Shown piece by piece: positions 11,250-20,516 of a DNA stretch of 38,441 nt (within the stretch, counting starts at the first letter, position 1; every line of letters begins with the position of its first letter). The stretch lies in contig BFEA01000002.1 in assembly GCA_003427395.1 (NCBI GenBank), forward strand, positions 6,548,582 through 6,587,022, written 5' to 3'. This DNA is from Chara braunii (taxonomy: Eukaryota; Streptophyta; Charophyceae; Charales; Characeae). Below the pieces are notes generated by a model that saw only the letters and a list, made by a program, of their open reading frames with translations, did not search any database and was not told the DNA's origin. The translations under genes and the position numbers were made by a program.

Positions 11250-11940
11250 AGATCAGATCAGAAATTCTCTGATGTCAGACATCCCTACAACAGTGAAAAC
11301 AGTAACTGCCACCCTGTGCCTGCACTTATCAGCACCCCTATAAAAAAAAAAGACTCCAAAGAGCGCCTGAAGTACCCATGCGACGGGGCTCGTACAACTA
11401 TGCTTCGACTAGGGCTGAGCAGCGTAAGTGGGACTCTGCTTAGGCCTGGTACCTGCAACTGCCGTCCAGTCAAGGTCGCCCCTGAGTGGGTGATAATCCT
11501 GAGTGGTAGACACTGAGGTAGGATGGTAGAAGTAGGGGTGCGCCGGGGAGAAATTACGAGAGTGGAAGGTTGGGAGGGAGTCTCAGGGGCCCTCTATCCA
11601 CTGTCCGATAAACCACATGGCCGAGTGCGGAAGGTGAATGTCATATGTCCAGAATCCGACCACTACAACAACTTGGCGCTCCAATGACAGTACCCACCTG
11701 GGTCCATACCGGACCTCTATAACAACCTGGGCTTTTTTAAAAATAGGTATTAAAAAAAAAAAACAAAAAAAACCTGGGCTTTATAAATGGAAAAAAAAGG
11801 AAAAAAAAAGAAAAAGAAAGAAATGACTCAAAAGAGGCTTTTGTTAGAAGTGATCATAACGCCCTCCATGTTCTGTGTGTTTTTTTTGTTCTCCGGATTT
11901 CACCTCAGACTACCTACCTACCTACCACTACTTCTAATTA
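11250..11940. other. Non-coding nested-repeat sequence
   Basis: Short A-rich tracts (11341-11352, 11751-11770, 11788-11822) punctuate unassigned sequence and look like tails of small retroposons. No gene is visible. Confidence 0.4.
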
Positions 11941-12056
11941 TACTAGTCATACTGGGAACCCCGTAGCAGCCAGAACCATATTCACGAGAGAGCATGGGGG
12001 GGGCTGCTCCTGACCTGCAGGTGGGCGATAGCGGTCAGGGGACAGCTGGTAGCATC
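11941..12056 (-). mobile_element. SINE fragment, copy B (3' part)
   Basis: The reverse complement matches the last part of the SINE at 10412-10540, sharing 'gatgctaccagctg', 'cgcccacctgcagg' and 'ggctgctacgggg' in order. Only the body is present; the tRNA-like head is not seen here. Confidence 0.7.
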
Positions 12057-12304
12057 AGGGACTCGGACCATGCCAGCAGGACCAATAGTGCTTCAACCAA
12101 TGAGATTATTGAACAAAAATAGGAAAAATAAAAACAAAAAACAAAGTAGGAAAATCACTGAAAATCTTCCATCCCATGGGGGTATGCCCAAGCCCACGTC
12201 TCTTTGGGGTTGGGAATTCGCCCAACCCGATAGAGCAAATTTCGGTGGGAAGCTCCCTTTGCACCCGCATGCCCAGGAGGGGAACTAAGATCTCTTTCAT
12301 TTTT

Positions 12305-12330
12305 TCGGTAAATAAAAAAAATTAAAAAAA

Positions 12331-12369
<39 letters not shown>
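12305..12369. repeat. Long A-rich homopolymer tract
   Basis: More than 60 bases of nearly pure A with a few T, typical of an expanded retroposon tail. Confidence 0.85.
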
Positions 12370-12370
<1 letters not shown>

Positions 12371-12671
12371 CATGTAAAACACTGCCTGTGGGATCACAGG
12401 TAAATTGCAGGGCAGGGCAGATTTGGGTCGCTCTACTGCCACACAAACTTTTTCTATCCTTGCCCTTTGCTAATGGGACTACAGCCCTTGCGAACTTTTA
12501 CAGTGCTGCCAGGCACAGAGCCCATTAGGCACCACCTTGAAGAGAGAAAAAGACAAAACCCAAAACAAGAAAAGGGAGAAAAGGGCAGCTGGGCCCGGTT
12601 CCCAGCACCTGTTGCTCCCCACGAATAGACTGGAGCATTTGTAGCCAAAAAAAGCAGGGGAAACTACGTGG

Positions 12672-12812
12672 GAGTCACAAAAACGAGTTATAATTGCGCT
12701 ATGGGCCAAGATACAGTTTGGAATTGCAGTTCGGGCAATGTATACAACCTAGGTTTCTGGCCAGGTAAGGTAGGGTGCCTGAAGTGCAATTGCAAACTGT
12801 ATCTTGCCCCAC
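12672..12812. mobile_element. Foldback MITE, copy 4 (right end lost)
   Basis: The left inverted repeat (gagtcacaaaaacgagttat) and centre are present. The right arm ends after 'actgtatcttgccccac' and is followed by a poly-A tract. It has a small 5-base duplication (gtaaggtag) in the centre compared with copies 2 and 3. Confidence 0.85.
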
Positions 12813-12828
12813 CCAAAAGTGCACTTGT

Positions 12829-13380
12829 AAAAAAAAAGAAAAAAAAAAAGAAGAAAAGGAAAGGGAGAAAAGGGGGTCTTTTGTTTTTTGTTTAAAAAAA
12901 AAAAAAAAAAGGATGCCATCCTGGAACTGGTATTGTATACAGATTGCAGAATGACAACACATCAAACGCAGGTCAACATACAAAATAGGCTCAAAAGTAC
13001 ACCTGGCCGGAGAGCCTGGCTCATCCCCTCAGGCCGGGGCTAATGATGCGAGGGACGCTGGGCCCGTTTCCCAGCATATAATGAAATCTTCCTTTTTCAG
13101 AAGAAAAAAAAAAGCCCTAGGATACCATCCTGGAACTGACCATCCCGAGGTAATTCAGTAGGTCGTCCAACGGGTTCGAACTCACGTCTGTGTTTCATTT
13201 TTTAATTTTATTTTATAAAAGATTGTACACCTTGAAGGTAGGGCGGTTGGCATTTCATCTCAAAAGGGCAGGTTGGTACCAACCCACCTCATCTCAGGGA
13301 TAACGGCTAAGAGCATCCCGCACAGGTAGACCTTTAGGTACCCAGTCGCACAGGCGTCACCCCTCGTCCCCCTGAGGTGC
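12829..13380. other. Nested retroposon debris, non-coding
   Basis: A-rich tracts at 12829-12862 and 12894-12911 alternate with short segments repeated locally, such as 'ggat(g/a)ccatcctggaactg' at 12912 and 13119. A B-box-like GGTTCGAACTC occurs at 13172-13182. I cannot delimit individual elements. Confidence 0.4.
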
Positions 13381-13510
13381 TGCGAGCAGCCCGACCGTTC
13401 TCATCAGGAACCGCCTACTCCCAACGGGTCCAATTTGATTGGGCCATCCCCCCAAGGGGTGCCTGACCCTACAGTTCATAGGTGTACCAACTGAGCCAGG
13501 GCTGTCGGCT
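13380..13510 (-). mobile_element. tRNA-like SINE head
   Basis: The reverse complement contains TGGCTCAGTTGG (complement at 13487-13498), a perfect match to the polymerase III A-box consensus, followed by 'tacacctatgaactgtaggg'. The B box is poor and no cloverleaf can be closed, so it is a tRNA-derived relic. Confidence 0.5.
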
Positions 13511-13860
13511 GAGCAGAACACTCATGCGCACCCAATTTAGATAGGCCCCTCTAAACAGCTGCTGCTGGTGGCCAGCCAAAACTAGTTCGGTCCATGGCGC
13601 CTGTTCATCATTGTAATTTTTTTTTGAATTGAAGTGTGGTAGCAGAAGAAGACCAAGGTCAAATCGCTGACTTCAGAATCAATAAGCATCAAAGGAGACA
13701 TTTTATATCCTCGTGTACTTCATCTTCTTTCCGCCGTCTTGCATCTTTCTCAGCTTTCTTTTCTTCTCTTCCTCCTCTCTCTCTCTGTGCTTGGTGTTTG
13801 TCCACTTGTCATCAGTCTTTCTGAATGCAAGTTATGGTGTGGACTCTCACTTGGAGCCTC

Positions 13861-13957
13861 GTTGCACTACTCGCCATCCACCAACATTTTGATTGCATCT
13901 GGACATTGTTTTTGTTCAGATGCATTCGAAATCTTGGCAGATGGCGAGTAGTGCAAC
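13861..13957. repeat. 97-bp long-armed hairpin
   Basis: Arms 13861-13904 and 13914-13957 are complementary over 44 bases with about six mismatches. The outer 18 bases (gttgcactactcgccatc) pair perfectly, and the loop is nine bases (attgttttt). The 3' arm ends directly at the TAG next to the Harbinger element. The size and pairing suit either a plant-type microRNA precursor or a very short foldback transposon. Confidence 0.75.
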
Positions 13958-13960
13958 TAG

Positions 13961-14012
13961 GGGCATCGTTCTACACTCGTCGGGCGCGTAAATCCCCCGA
14001 GGAAATCATCAT
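13961..14012 (+). repeat. Harbinger left terminal inverted repeat
   Basis: Imperfect inverted copy of 19866-19923. Terminal bases are GGGCATCGTT. CCGAGGA-type words recur in the subterminal DNA up to about 14120 and are likely transposase or helper binding sites. Confidence 0.8.
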
Positions 14013-15445
14013 TCCACTTATCCTTGGGGAAGAAATTGAAAAAAAAAAGCGAAAACATTTCCTCGGGGATTCCTCGGGCTACAGCCATTTCGACGCGTTC
14101 CCCAAGGGACCTCCCGAGGTCCCTTGGAGGTCGAGCATCCGGAAGAATCGGGGCGTCGACGGCAGCTCTGTCGACGACAATTTTCGACGCGGCTGGTCCA
14201 TTGCTGTTCCTGGCAGCCCGTGGACGGACATCTTCGGTCGGCAACTGTCGGCGTCATGGAATTGTCCGCCAACGGTCCCCTTTGGCGGCCTGCCGGCCTC
14301 CGCGACGTCGAAAAGGGGCTGCCTTGCGTCGCTGCCCTTGGCCCCGAGCGGGAAGGCGCCCAACGGTCGGCAGATTCGAATACTTCAGCCGGCCCCCGCG
14401 GTCCCCATTGCACAGTGTCTTCCGCGACGGAATACGTCACCCTGCTTTTGTCGATAGCTGCGATCGGCCGTTTGCACCACTGTCCCTCGCCGTTTCCTGA
14501 ACATCCACCGTTGTCTTCTAGCTGCTGCCGTCGTCCACGTGCCTTTCATGTCTTTCAGAGGCTGCCGCTGCTGGTGTTGGTTGTCCTCTTGCTCCTCCTC
14601 TTAGTTCTCTTCCACATGTGCATCCTCGGCAGTGTTCCGCGACGTGCCAGCAAAAGACGGTCTTTGAAGAAGGACGTCAGGATGGAGGGGCGCCAGGCGA
14701 ACTGCAGGTCTGCAGGGGAGCAGGGTGGTGGCCAACGGGCTGGGCAGAGCCTGTCGAGGAGTTCAGGGCCGTCGGAGCGGTCTGGGTAGTAGGCGCACCT
14801 GCCACCGCACTTGCAACCTCTGTCGGACATGTCCAACGAGGGGGCGGATGACAGACGGTCACAGACCGTGCCGCTGGGAAGCGGGTCCACCCAGGAGTGG
14901 GTGGCTACAAAGCTGTGTGGAATCCGCGACGGCGGTTTTGCCAGTCCTACACCGAACTCCTCCAGCAGGGGCTCAGCGGCGACGAAGGCGATGGCGGCAT
15001 GAATCTGTCCTTCGGGCTGTGTAGCGGGAGGTCATCGGCCGCCTCGCGAACGGTTATCGTCACCCCCCATCTCGACGACGACGGCGGGCAAGTAATGGTT
15101 GTTGTGCGATCATTGAAGTCTCCAGCGCCGGTCTTGGAGGCGTCGGGGAACAACAAGGATCCTCCGAGGCAGCAATTTCGGTCGCCGTCTGTGTCGAGGG
15201 GTGCCTCCGGTCACCCCCAGTGGATGTAGTCTGTGTCTCCCCTGTCCGTCGGTTCGAATGCAGCCCGCAATCGTGGCGAGTGCACGGAGACGGATTGTGG
15301 CATCGCCGATCTTGGTGATGCACGTGACAGGAGGGAGGTGTGGGCAGAACACTGACGGGGGCTGCGGTCGGGGCGGGAGGAATCCATAACTCGGGGGGTG
15401 CAGCGACTGCATGTGGGGGAGTAGGAAAACGATGGCGACGCAGCA
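14013..15445 (+). other. Harbinger internal sequence without recognised gene
   Basis: GC-rich. The longest frames (for example 14124-14789, 221 codons, with a hydrophobic Leu run near its middle) show no domain I know and overlap open frames on the other strand. It probably holds the promoter and leader of the trihelix gene. Confidence 0.4.
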
Positions 15446-16162
15446 GTGGTGGACGCGGACGATCAGGAGTGGAACGACAACGACGGTGAAGCTGGGGAGG
15501 AGGACGCAGGCTACGTTTTACCGTTCAAGCAAAGCAGCATGGGAGGGAGGGGCGGGAAGACGAAGGCGTGTGCCCGCAATGGTCGTTGGGAAAAAAAAGC
15601 GGCGGGGAAGGGGAGCGATGCCAAAGTTGACTTTGATGCGGAAGGAGGTCGTCATTTCTGGTCCGTCGATGACATTATAGCCCTCATCCGGGCTAAACGT
15701 GACCAGGATGCGCATCTGCAGGGGATGGGTCACACCTACGCTCGGATGAAGCCGCGAGAATGGAAGTGGTTGGATGTGGCGCAAAGGTTGAAGAAGGTGG
15801 GCGTGGACAAAGACGCAGATCCGATTCGGTTCGGGAAGAAGTGACACAATTTGATGCAGTAGTTCAAGAAGGTGCATCACTTCCAAGGCTTGTGCGGGAA
15901 ACGAAACTTTTTTCCAATTCTCTGGGAAGGAGAGGACGTCGAAGGGCTTCAATTTCAACATGGATCGTGCAGTTTACAACGAGATACAGGGGTCGAGAAC
16001 GACGATTTGGCAGCGTATCAGGAGGCGAGCATCCAACGACTGGTGGGGACTTTCACGAGCGTGGTGAGCATGGCGGAGGGGATCGAAGGCGGGCGGGTGT
16101 CGTACAAAAGGTTGAAGAACGTTGCCGACGCGATGAAGATCATGCTCTCTGCGACCATCTGA
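15446..16162 (+). pseudogene. Trihelix (MYB/SANT-like) helper protein of Harbinger
   Basis: After an acidic N-terminal stretch the frame reads FWSVDDIIALIRAKRDQDAH and later REWKWLDVAQRLKK, with the spaced tryptophans and Leu/Ile pattern of the trihelix/MSANTD DNA-binding fold. TGA at 15842-15844 and TAG at 15860-15862 interrupt it. Reading through gives the family's continuation (a KW-N-L-Q-FKKV pattern, then HHFQGLCGK), so the stops replace Trp and Gln. The frame then runs open to 16162. In Harbinger elements this protein binds subterminal DNA and helps bring transposase into the nucleus and onto the ends. A 68-bp tandem duplication lies a few hundred bases downstream. Confidence 0.75.
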
Positions 16163-16506
16163 CTCATGCGGATGAGTGGGGACGATCATCACGCGCATTA
16201 CGACGTATGGGTTTTCGTCCAACTGACGGCCAAGCCAACGCTCATTGCATCCATACATCGGTCATTTGACGCGCAGTGCCATATCGTGCAAGTTGTGACC
16301 GTCATCACGGACAAGTTAGCGAAACCCTCCATGACTTTGGTAGCCCCTCCATTGTACATCCCCGACTGGGCGTCAATTGGCGTGAAGTTCTCACATGACG
16401 CCACGTTGTCTTCCCCCATGGACACGAAGAAGCTGGATTGGTCGAGCACAAGCCCCGCGGAAGAGGAAGACGACGACAAAGCCGACGACGGAGGCAGCGG
16501 AGGGGG

Positions 16507-16640
16507 TTGATGACGCGTTCATGGCGCCCGTCTTCGACGTCGCCATCGTAGGGTGGGATAGGGGGGTCGTCATTTGATGACGTGTTCATGGCGCCCGTAT
16601 TCGACGTTGAAGACGGTGACGTGGGATGGGGGACCGGAGG
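16507..16640. repeat. Two-copy tandem repeat, period 68
   Basis: The segment beginning 'gatgacgcgttcatggcgcc' near 16510 recurs near 16578 with small changes. It lies between the trihelix gene and the gap, inside the Harbinger element. Confidence 0.7.
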
Positions 16641-17991
16641 GGGTTGCGTCGTGCATGTGCGTGTTTGTCGTGCTTGTTGTTTCCTCTCGCGCGGTGTTGC
16701 TCTGCCGTCACTTGGTTGAAGACGACTCACCCATCGTTATGTCCGGGTGTACATATGTCATGGGGGTTTGTACGGCATGGGGAGGCTTTCCAATTCCGTT
16801 CGCCTATTGTGGCCATGTGTCTTTCGTGTCGCTGTACTGTCCATAGGTAGCACTCCGATTTTGTAGCTCGCGTCGTGTGCTCGCCAACATGTGGGATGGT
16901 CGTGGCAGTGGCGGGAAGGTAGGTTCTCGACAACGAGTCTTTGGTGGTGTAGAGGGGAGAGATGGAAGACGGGGGAGATGGAAGAAGGGGGGGGGGGGTT
17001 CGTTTCAAACATGCTTGGGGNNNNNNNNNNNNNNNNNNNNNNNNNNNNNNNNNNNNNNNNNNNNNNNNNNNNNNNNNNNNNNNNNNNNNNNNNNNNNNNN
17101 NNNNNNNNNNNNNNNNNNNNNNNNNNNNNNNNNNNNNNNNNNNNNNNNNNNNNNNNNNNNNNNNNNNNNNNNNGGGGAGTGGGGGTGGGTTTGGTGATCA
17201 TATAATGGGAGTGGACATTCCCGTGATGGTGATCATCATTATGGTGGATCGGTTGTCATAGGGGTGTTTCATGAACCTTTCGTTTTTAATTTTTTTTTTT
17301 TTATGGAACATGGAAAATCGATGTTCGCATCTCTTAAAGCGAACATCTTATTGTGTTGATTGATATTGATGATGTCTAAAGCTCGTTGTCGCTTCCATTT
17401 TATTCCGCTTTCATTTGCATTCACGAATGTTATGGTAAGGGGGATGGAAATGGGCCAGAGATGCTTGCTTGAACCGATGGATGATGACAAAGTGAGGGAT
17501 GTTCATACACAGCATTGCAAATGTGAGAAGGAAAGAAGGCAATAGAAACGACACACATAAGGTCGTGCAGTTGTTTTCTTTTCATTCGTCGACAAATAAG
17601 AAGACAAGTCACGCAATATAAATAATTGACATGATATGTTGTTACATTGTTGTCACTCGTAGTAAAAGCAAAAGACGACACACTTTGCAAAAAAAAACCT
17701 TTATGGCAACTTCAATCCCAACGTCCAAAAAACAGAACACGCACCCCCGTAATCAACTCCGACACCCAGACACGTCACCCACGGTGACAGCATACTACAC
17801 GACAACTACGATCGGCACGTGCACGCGGGACGGCACACACAACAACGGCAATGCAAACGACCACCCCATCAAGGACAAGACGCCTCCCTCGTCATCCGCT
17901 CCTATTTCTCGCCTGCTCCCCGCGTCGTGTGCTCCGATTTCTTGCCGCGGCCACGTCATCGCAGCCACCTGCTCCACGTGCCTGCCCGTGT
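16640..17991. other. Harbinger internal spacer with assembly gap
   Basis: No recognised gene. N bases occupy 17021-17173, flanked by G-runs on both sides that probably defeated assembly. ORFs reported across the Ns mean nothing. The right part is AT-rich (17280-17700). Confidence 0.6.
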
Positions 17992-19591
17992 TCACTGCGC
18001 GCCCATTCGCTCCGCCAGTGCGTCCCGCAGAATGAGCGCATCCCCCGTCAACGACTCCATACACATCGGCCTCGACGGCCGCTGCATCCCAAGATCCACC
18101 CTGCGACGCACACCGTCCAGCCCGACCTCGCACAGTAGATTGTCGTCAAAGGGGATCCCCGCGTCGATGACTAAGTTGTGCAGAATCTAGACGACGACGA
18201 GCTGCTGCGGCAACGTCTCCATGTTCGTCTTTTGGGAGCGAAGGAACAACCTCCACATCCCCTTCGGTCTGCCGAAAGCCGTCTCAACTGCTCCCCTCGC
18301 CGTCTTTTGCGTGTTGTCGAAGTGCAGCTCCAACGGGTGCTGTGAGAGACCGCCATAGGGGACAACTACCCATTCGGAGGGGGGATAACCGTTGTTGCCC
18401 AGTAGATACCCGTTCGTCTGCACACCGAAAGGCAGCACGACAGGTGGCCCAGTGAAAAGTTCCCCTGCCTCCGCGCGCGCCCATAAACTCGACAGGTGGA
18501 CGATCCTCACGTTGTGGCAACTTCCCGGATGTTCGACGAACACATCCAGCACACACAAGTTCAGATCGACGACGACCTGCACCTGGATGGAGAAACGGTG
18601 TTTTCTATCGTAGTAGTCCTCCTCGGGGCAATTCGTTGGCTTGTCGATGAAGATGTGGGTGCAGTCGATGCACCCATGGCAATTAGGGAAACCCTTGTCA
18701 GCGAAAGCACGCAAGACAACCGCCTTTTGCAGCCCCGTCGGCCACGATATCTTGTCGGGGTACGCACTCAACAACGCCGCAGTTACATCCCGCACAGTGC
18801 GCAACCCTGAAGATTTGCCAATGCCGAAGCTGCATGTCCCGCTCTTGTACGTCTCCCCGGACGCTCACCTGTACAAAGCGTACGCGACAATATGGTCGGG
18901 CTGGAGGGGCTCCCTATAGAAAGTGACACGCCATTGAAGGAAGGGAGATAGAGCTTCCGCGATCTCTTGGATCACACGTGGCGACATGCGCAACCGTCGC
19001 GTCGTCGCCTTGCCGCAGATCCTCCCATATCCCCCCTGTCCGTCGCTTCATCCACCACCTGGGCGTCGCTCTAGGAAATGTTCCACACACCATGGCGTCG
19101 CAAATGGCACCAGTGTCCTCTAAGTCCACATTCATGGACTGCAGCGTCCTCTTCCGCCGTGCACGAATGGCCGCTCTCATCCTCCCCTCAGTCCTCTGCA
19201 ATTGACACCGGAAGAGGATGGCGTTCATGGTCGCTGCCACAAACATCCTCTCCTCCTCGCTCAGTGTGTCACGGCCCGCCTCCCCTTTCATGTCCATGAT
19301 CGCGGAAATAGGTACTGTCGACGTGGGCGTCGCGAAGTACAGAAGATTCCACGTGTGCCAGGGTGCACAACAACAATGCTGTAAGTGACGACCGGAGTGC
19401 ACGGCGTAGACGTCGACGACGAAGGTGCGTCTGTGAAGACGACAACGATGGCGATTGTGTGACGGCGTGTTTGCTGCTTTGGATGTGTACATCGACGTGC
19501 CGTCAACACGCAGCCCCCACTCCGTACCCAAACGCTTCCGCCGAGAAACATTGTTGCCGCTAGCCGCAAGGGACACCCACTCCGCCATCAC
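17992..19591 (-). pseudogene. PIF/Harbinger DDE transposase (HARBI1-like)
   Basis: Reading leftward from 19591, the N-terminal block ends with RRTGGIWEDLRQ. A frameshift near 19020 leads to LRMSPRVIQEIAEALSPFL and HIVAYALYR, followed by an in-frame TGA. The catalytic block from 18804 shows GCIDCTH (first Asp, 18664-18666), PGSCHN, LLGNNGYP and ETAFGRPKG (Glu). TAG at 18187-18189 interrupts it before ILHNLVIDAGIP, the usual C-terminal helix, and the frame ends at TGA 17992-17994. The second catalytic Asp of LLGDxGYP is Asn here (18394-18396), a change explained by G-to-A at a CpG. The enzyme would cut and join the element ends. It is inactive for three independent reasons. Confidence 0.85.
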
Positions 19592-19865
19592 TCGCTTGCA
19601 GAAATTCGAATTTCAAATTTCAAATCCGGGACTGCGCGCCTTTTTCGTGGCCATTTTTTTTTCCCGCCGCCGACTTTCAAATTCGCGACACCCACCCAAG
19701 CTAGACCAAGCACGTCGGCACGGACACACCTTGCTGGACCAACCTCGCCTCCCCCCCCCGAGTCCGCTTGTCGATATATGAAACTGGCCGCGGAAGGCCC
19801 CGAGGAATCATCCTCGGGGAACGATTCCGAGGATGAGTGGAACGACGACGCGAATTTCCGCGGGC

Positions 19866-19923
19866 GACGATGGGAGAATTTCCTCGGGCCCCGAGGACGG
19901 CCCGAGGAGTGTTGAACGAGCCC
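19866..19923 (-). repeat. Harbinger right terminal inverted repeat
   Basis: Partner of 13961-14012. Just inside it, at 19795-19850, are further CCGAGGA/TCCTCGG palindromic words. Confidence 0.8.
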
Positions 19924-20030
19924 TAGGGCCTTGTAGTCATTGCTAGCGCTGTTGTTGTTTGTTGTGGGCATACGTACATTTGATATATGCTTATTATATT
20001 ACTACACACCCTCTCAACAAAACAATTTTT

Positions 20031-20074
20031 TTTATTTATTTTTATTTTTATTTTTATTTTTATTTTTATTTTTG
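20031..20074. repeat. (TTTTA)n microsatellite
   Basis: About seven tandem TTTTTA/TTTTA units. Confidence 0.9.
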
Positions 20075-20516
20075 AAGGGCGACAACCTTGAGATATCATC
20101 ATCGAATTGATCGGCCCGGCCAAGTCCCACTTACCCAAATTCTTAACTTCTGAGTCGTGTGGCGAGGTCCGTTGTAGCCGAACTGGCCAGCCCGGGAGAT
20201 GCGCGCGACCTTGCTTCGGTCGGCGCTAATACACTCTGCCAAGCGTGAACCGGACGTCGACAGAACCCAAGCTACCGCCAAGGGTGCTACCACCGAGATA
20301 GCACTCTGGGGCCCGTTCTCCACTGCGCCTCCGTTGAGAGGTCGGTATGGCGAGGCTAGCCATAGGCAAACAAGGTTGGTAGAGGAAGCACGACCTCCCG
20401 ACACCAACAGCGAAGAAAAGTTATTGTAGTAAGTTGTGAGAGGTTAGGGAACTTAGAAGAGACAGAGAGAAGAGCATAACCTACAAGCAATCAAGGCAAC
20501 GCCAGGGCAAGAAGGG
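20075..20516 (+). other. Possible LINE 5' untranslated region
   Basis: GC-rich and non-coding on the plus strand, ending in a purine-rich leader (agagacagagagaagagc) just before LINE ORF1. I cannot fix the transposon's 5' boundary and saw no target duplication. Confidence 0.3.

Larger units (their letters stand above)
13961..19923 (-). mobile_element. PIF/Harbinger DNA transposon, nearly 6 kb
   Basis: The left end starts gggcatcgttctacactc. The reverse complement of the right end starts gggctcgttcaacactcc. They align over about 27 bases with three differences, and matching words continue further in (ccgaggaaat, ttccactyatcct). TAG flanks both ends (13958-13960 and 19924-19926) as a 3-bp target duplication; the superfamily prefers TWA, so this is a near match. 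Inside are the two genes this superfamily carries: a DDE transposase (minus strand) and a MYB/SANT-like trihelix protein (plus strand), facing each other. Both are broken, so the copy is dead. The element contains the 153-base N gap. Confidence 0.85.

Noticed and set aside
16758-17261. ORFs spanning the N gap on both strands
   Set aside because: They are open only because unknown codons are not stops.
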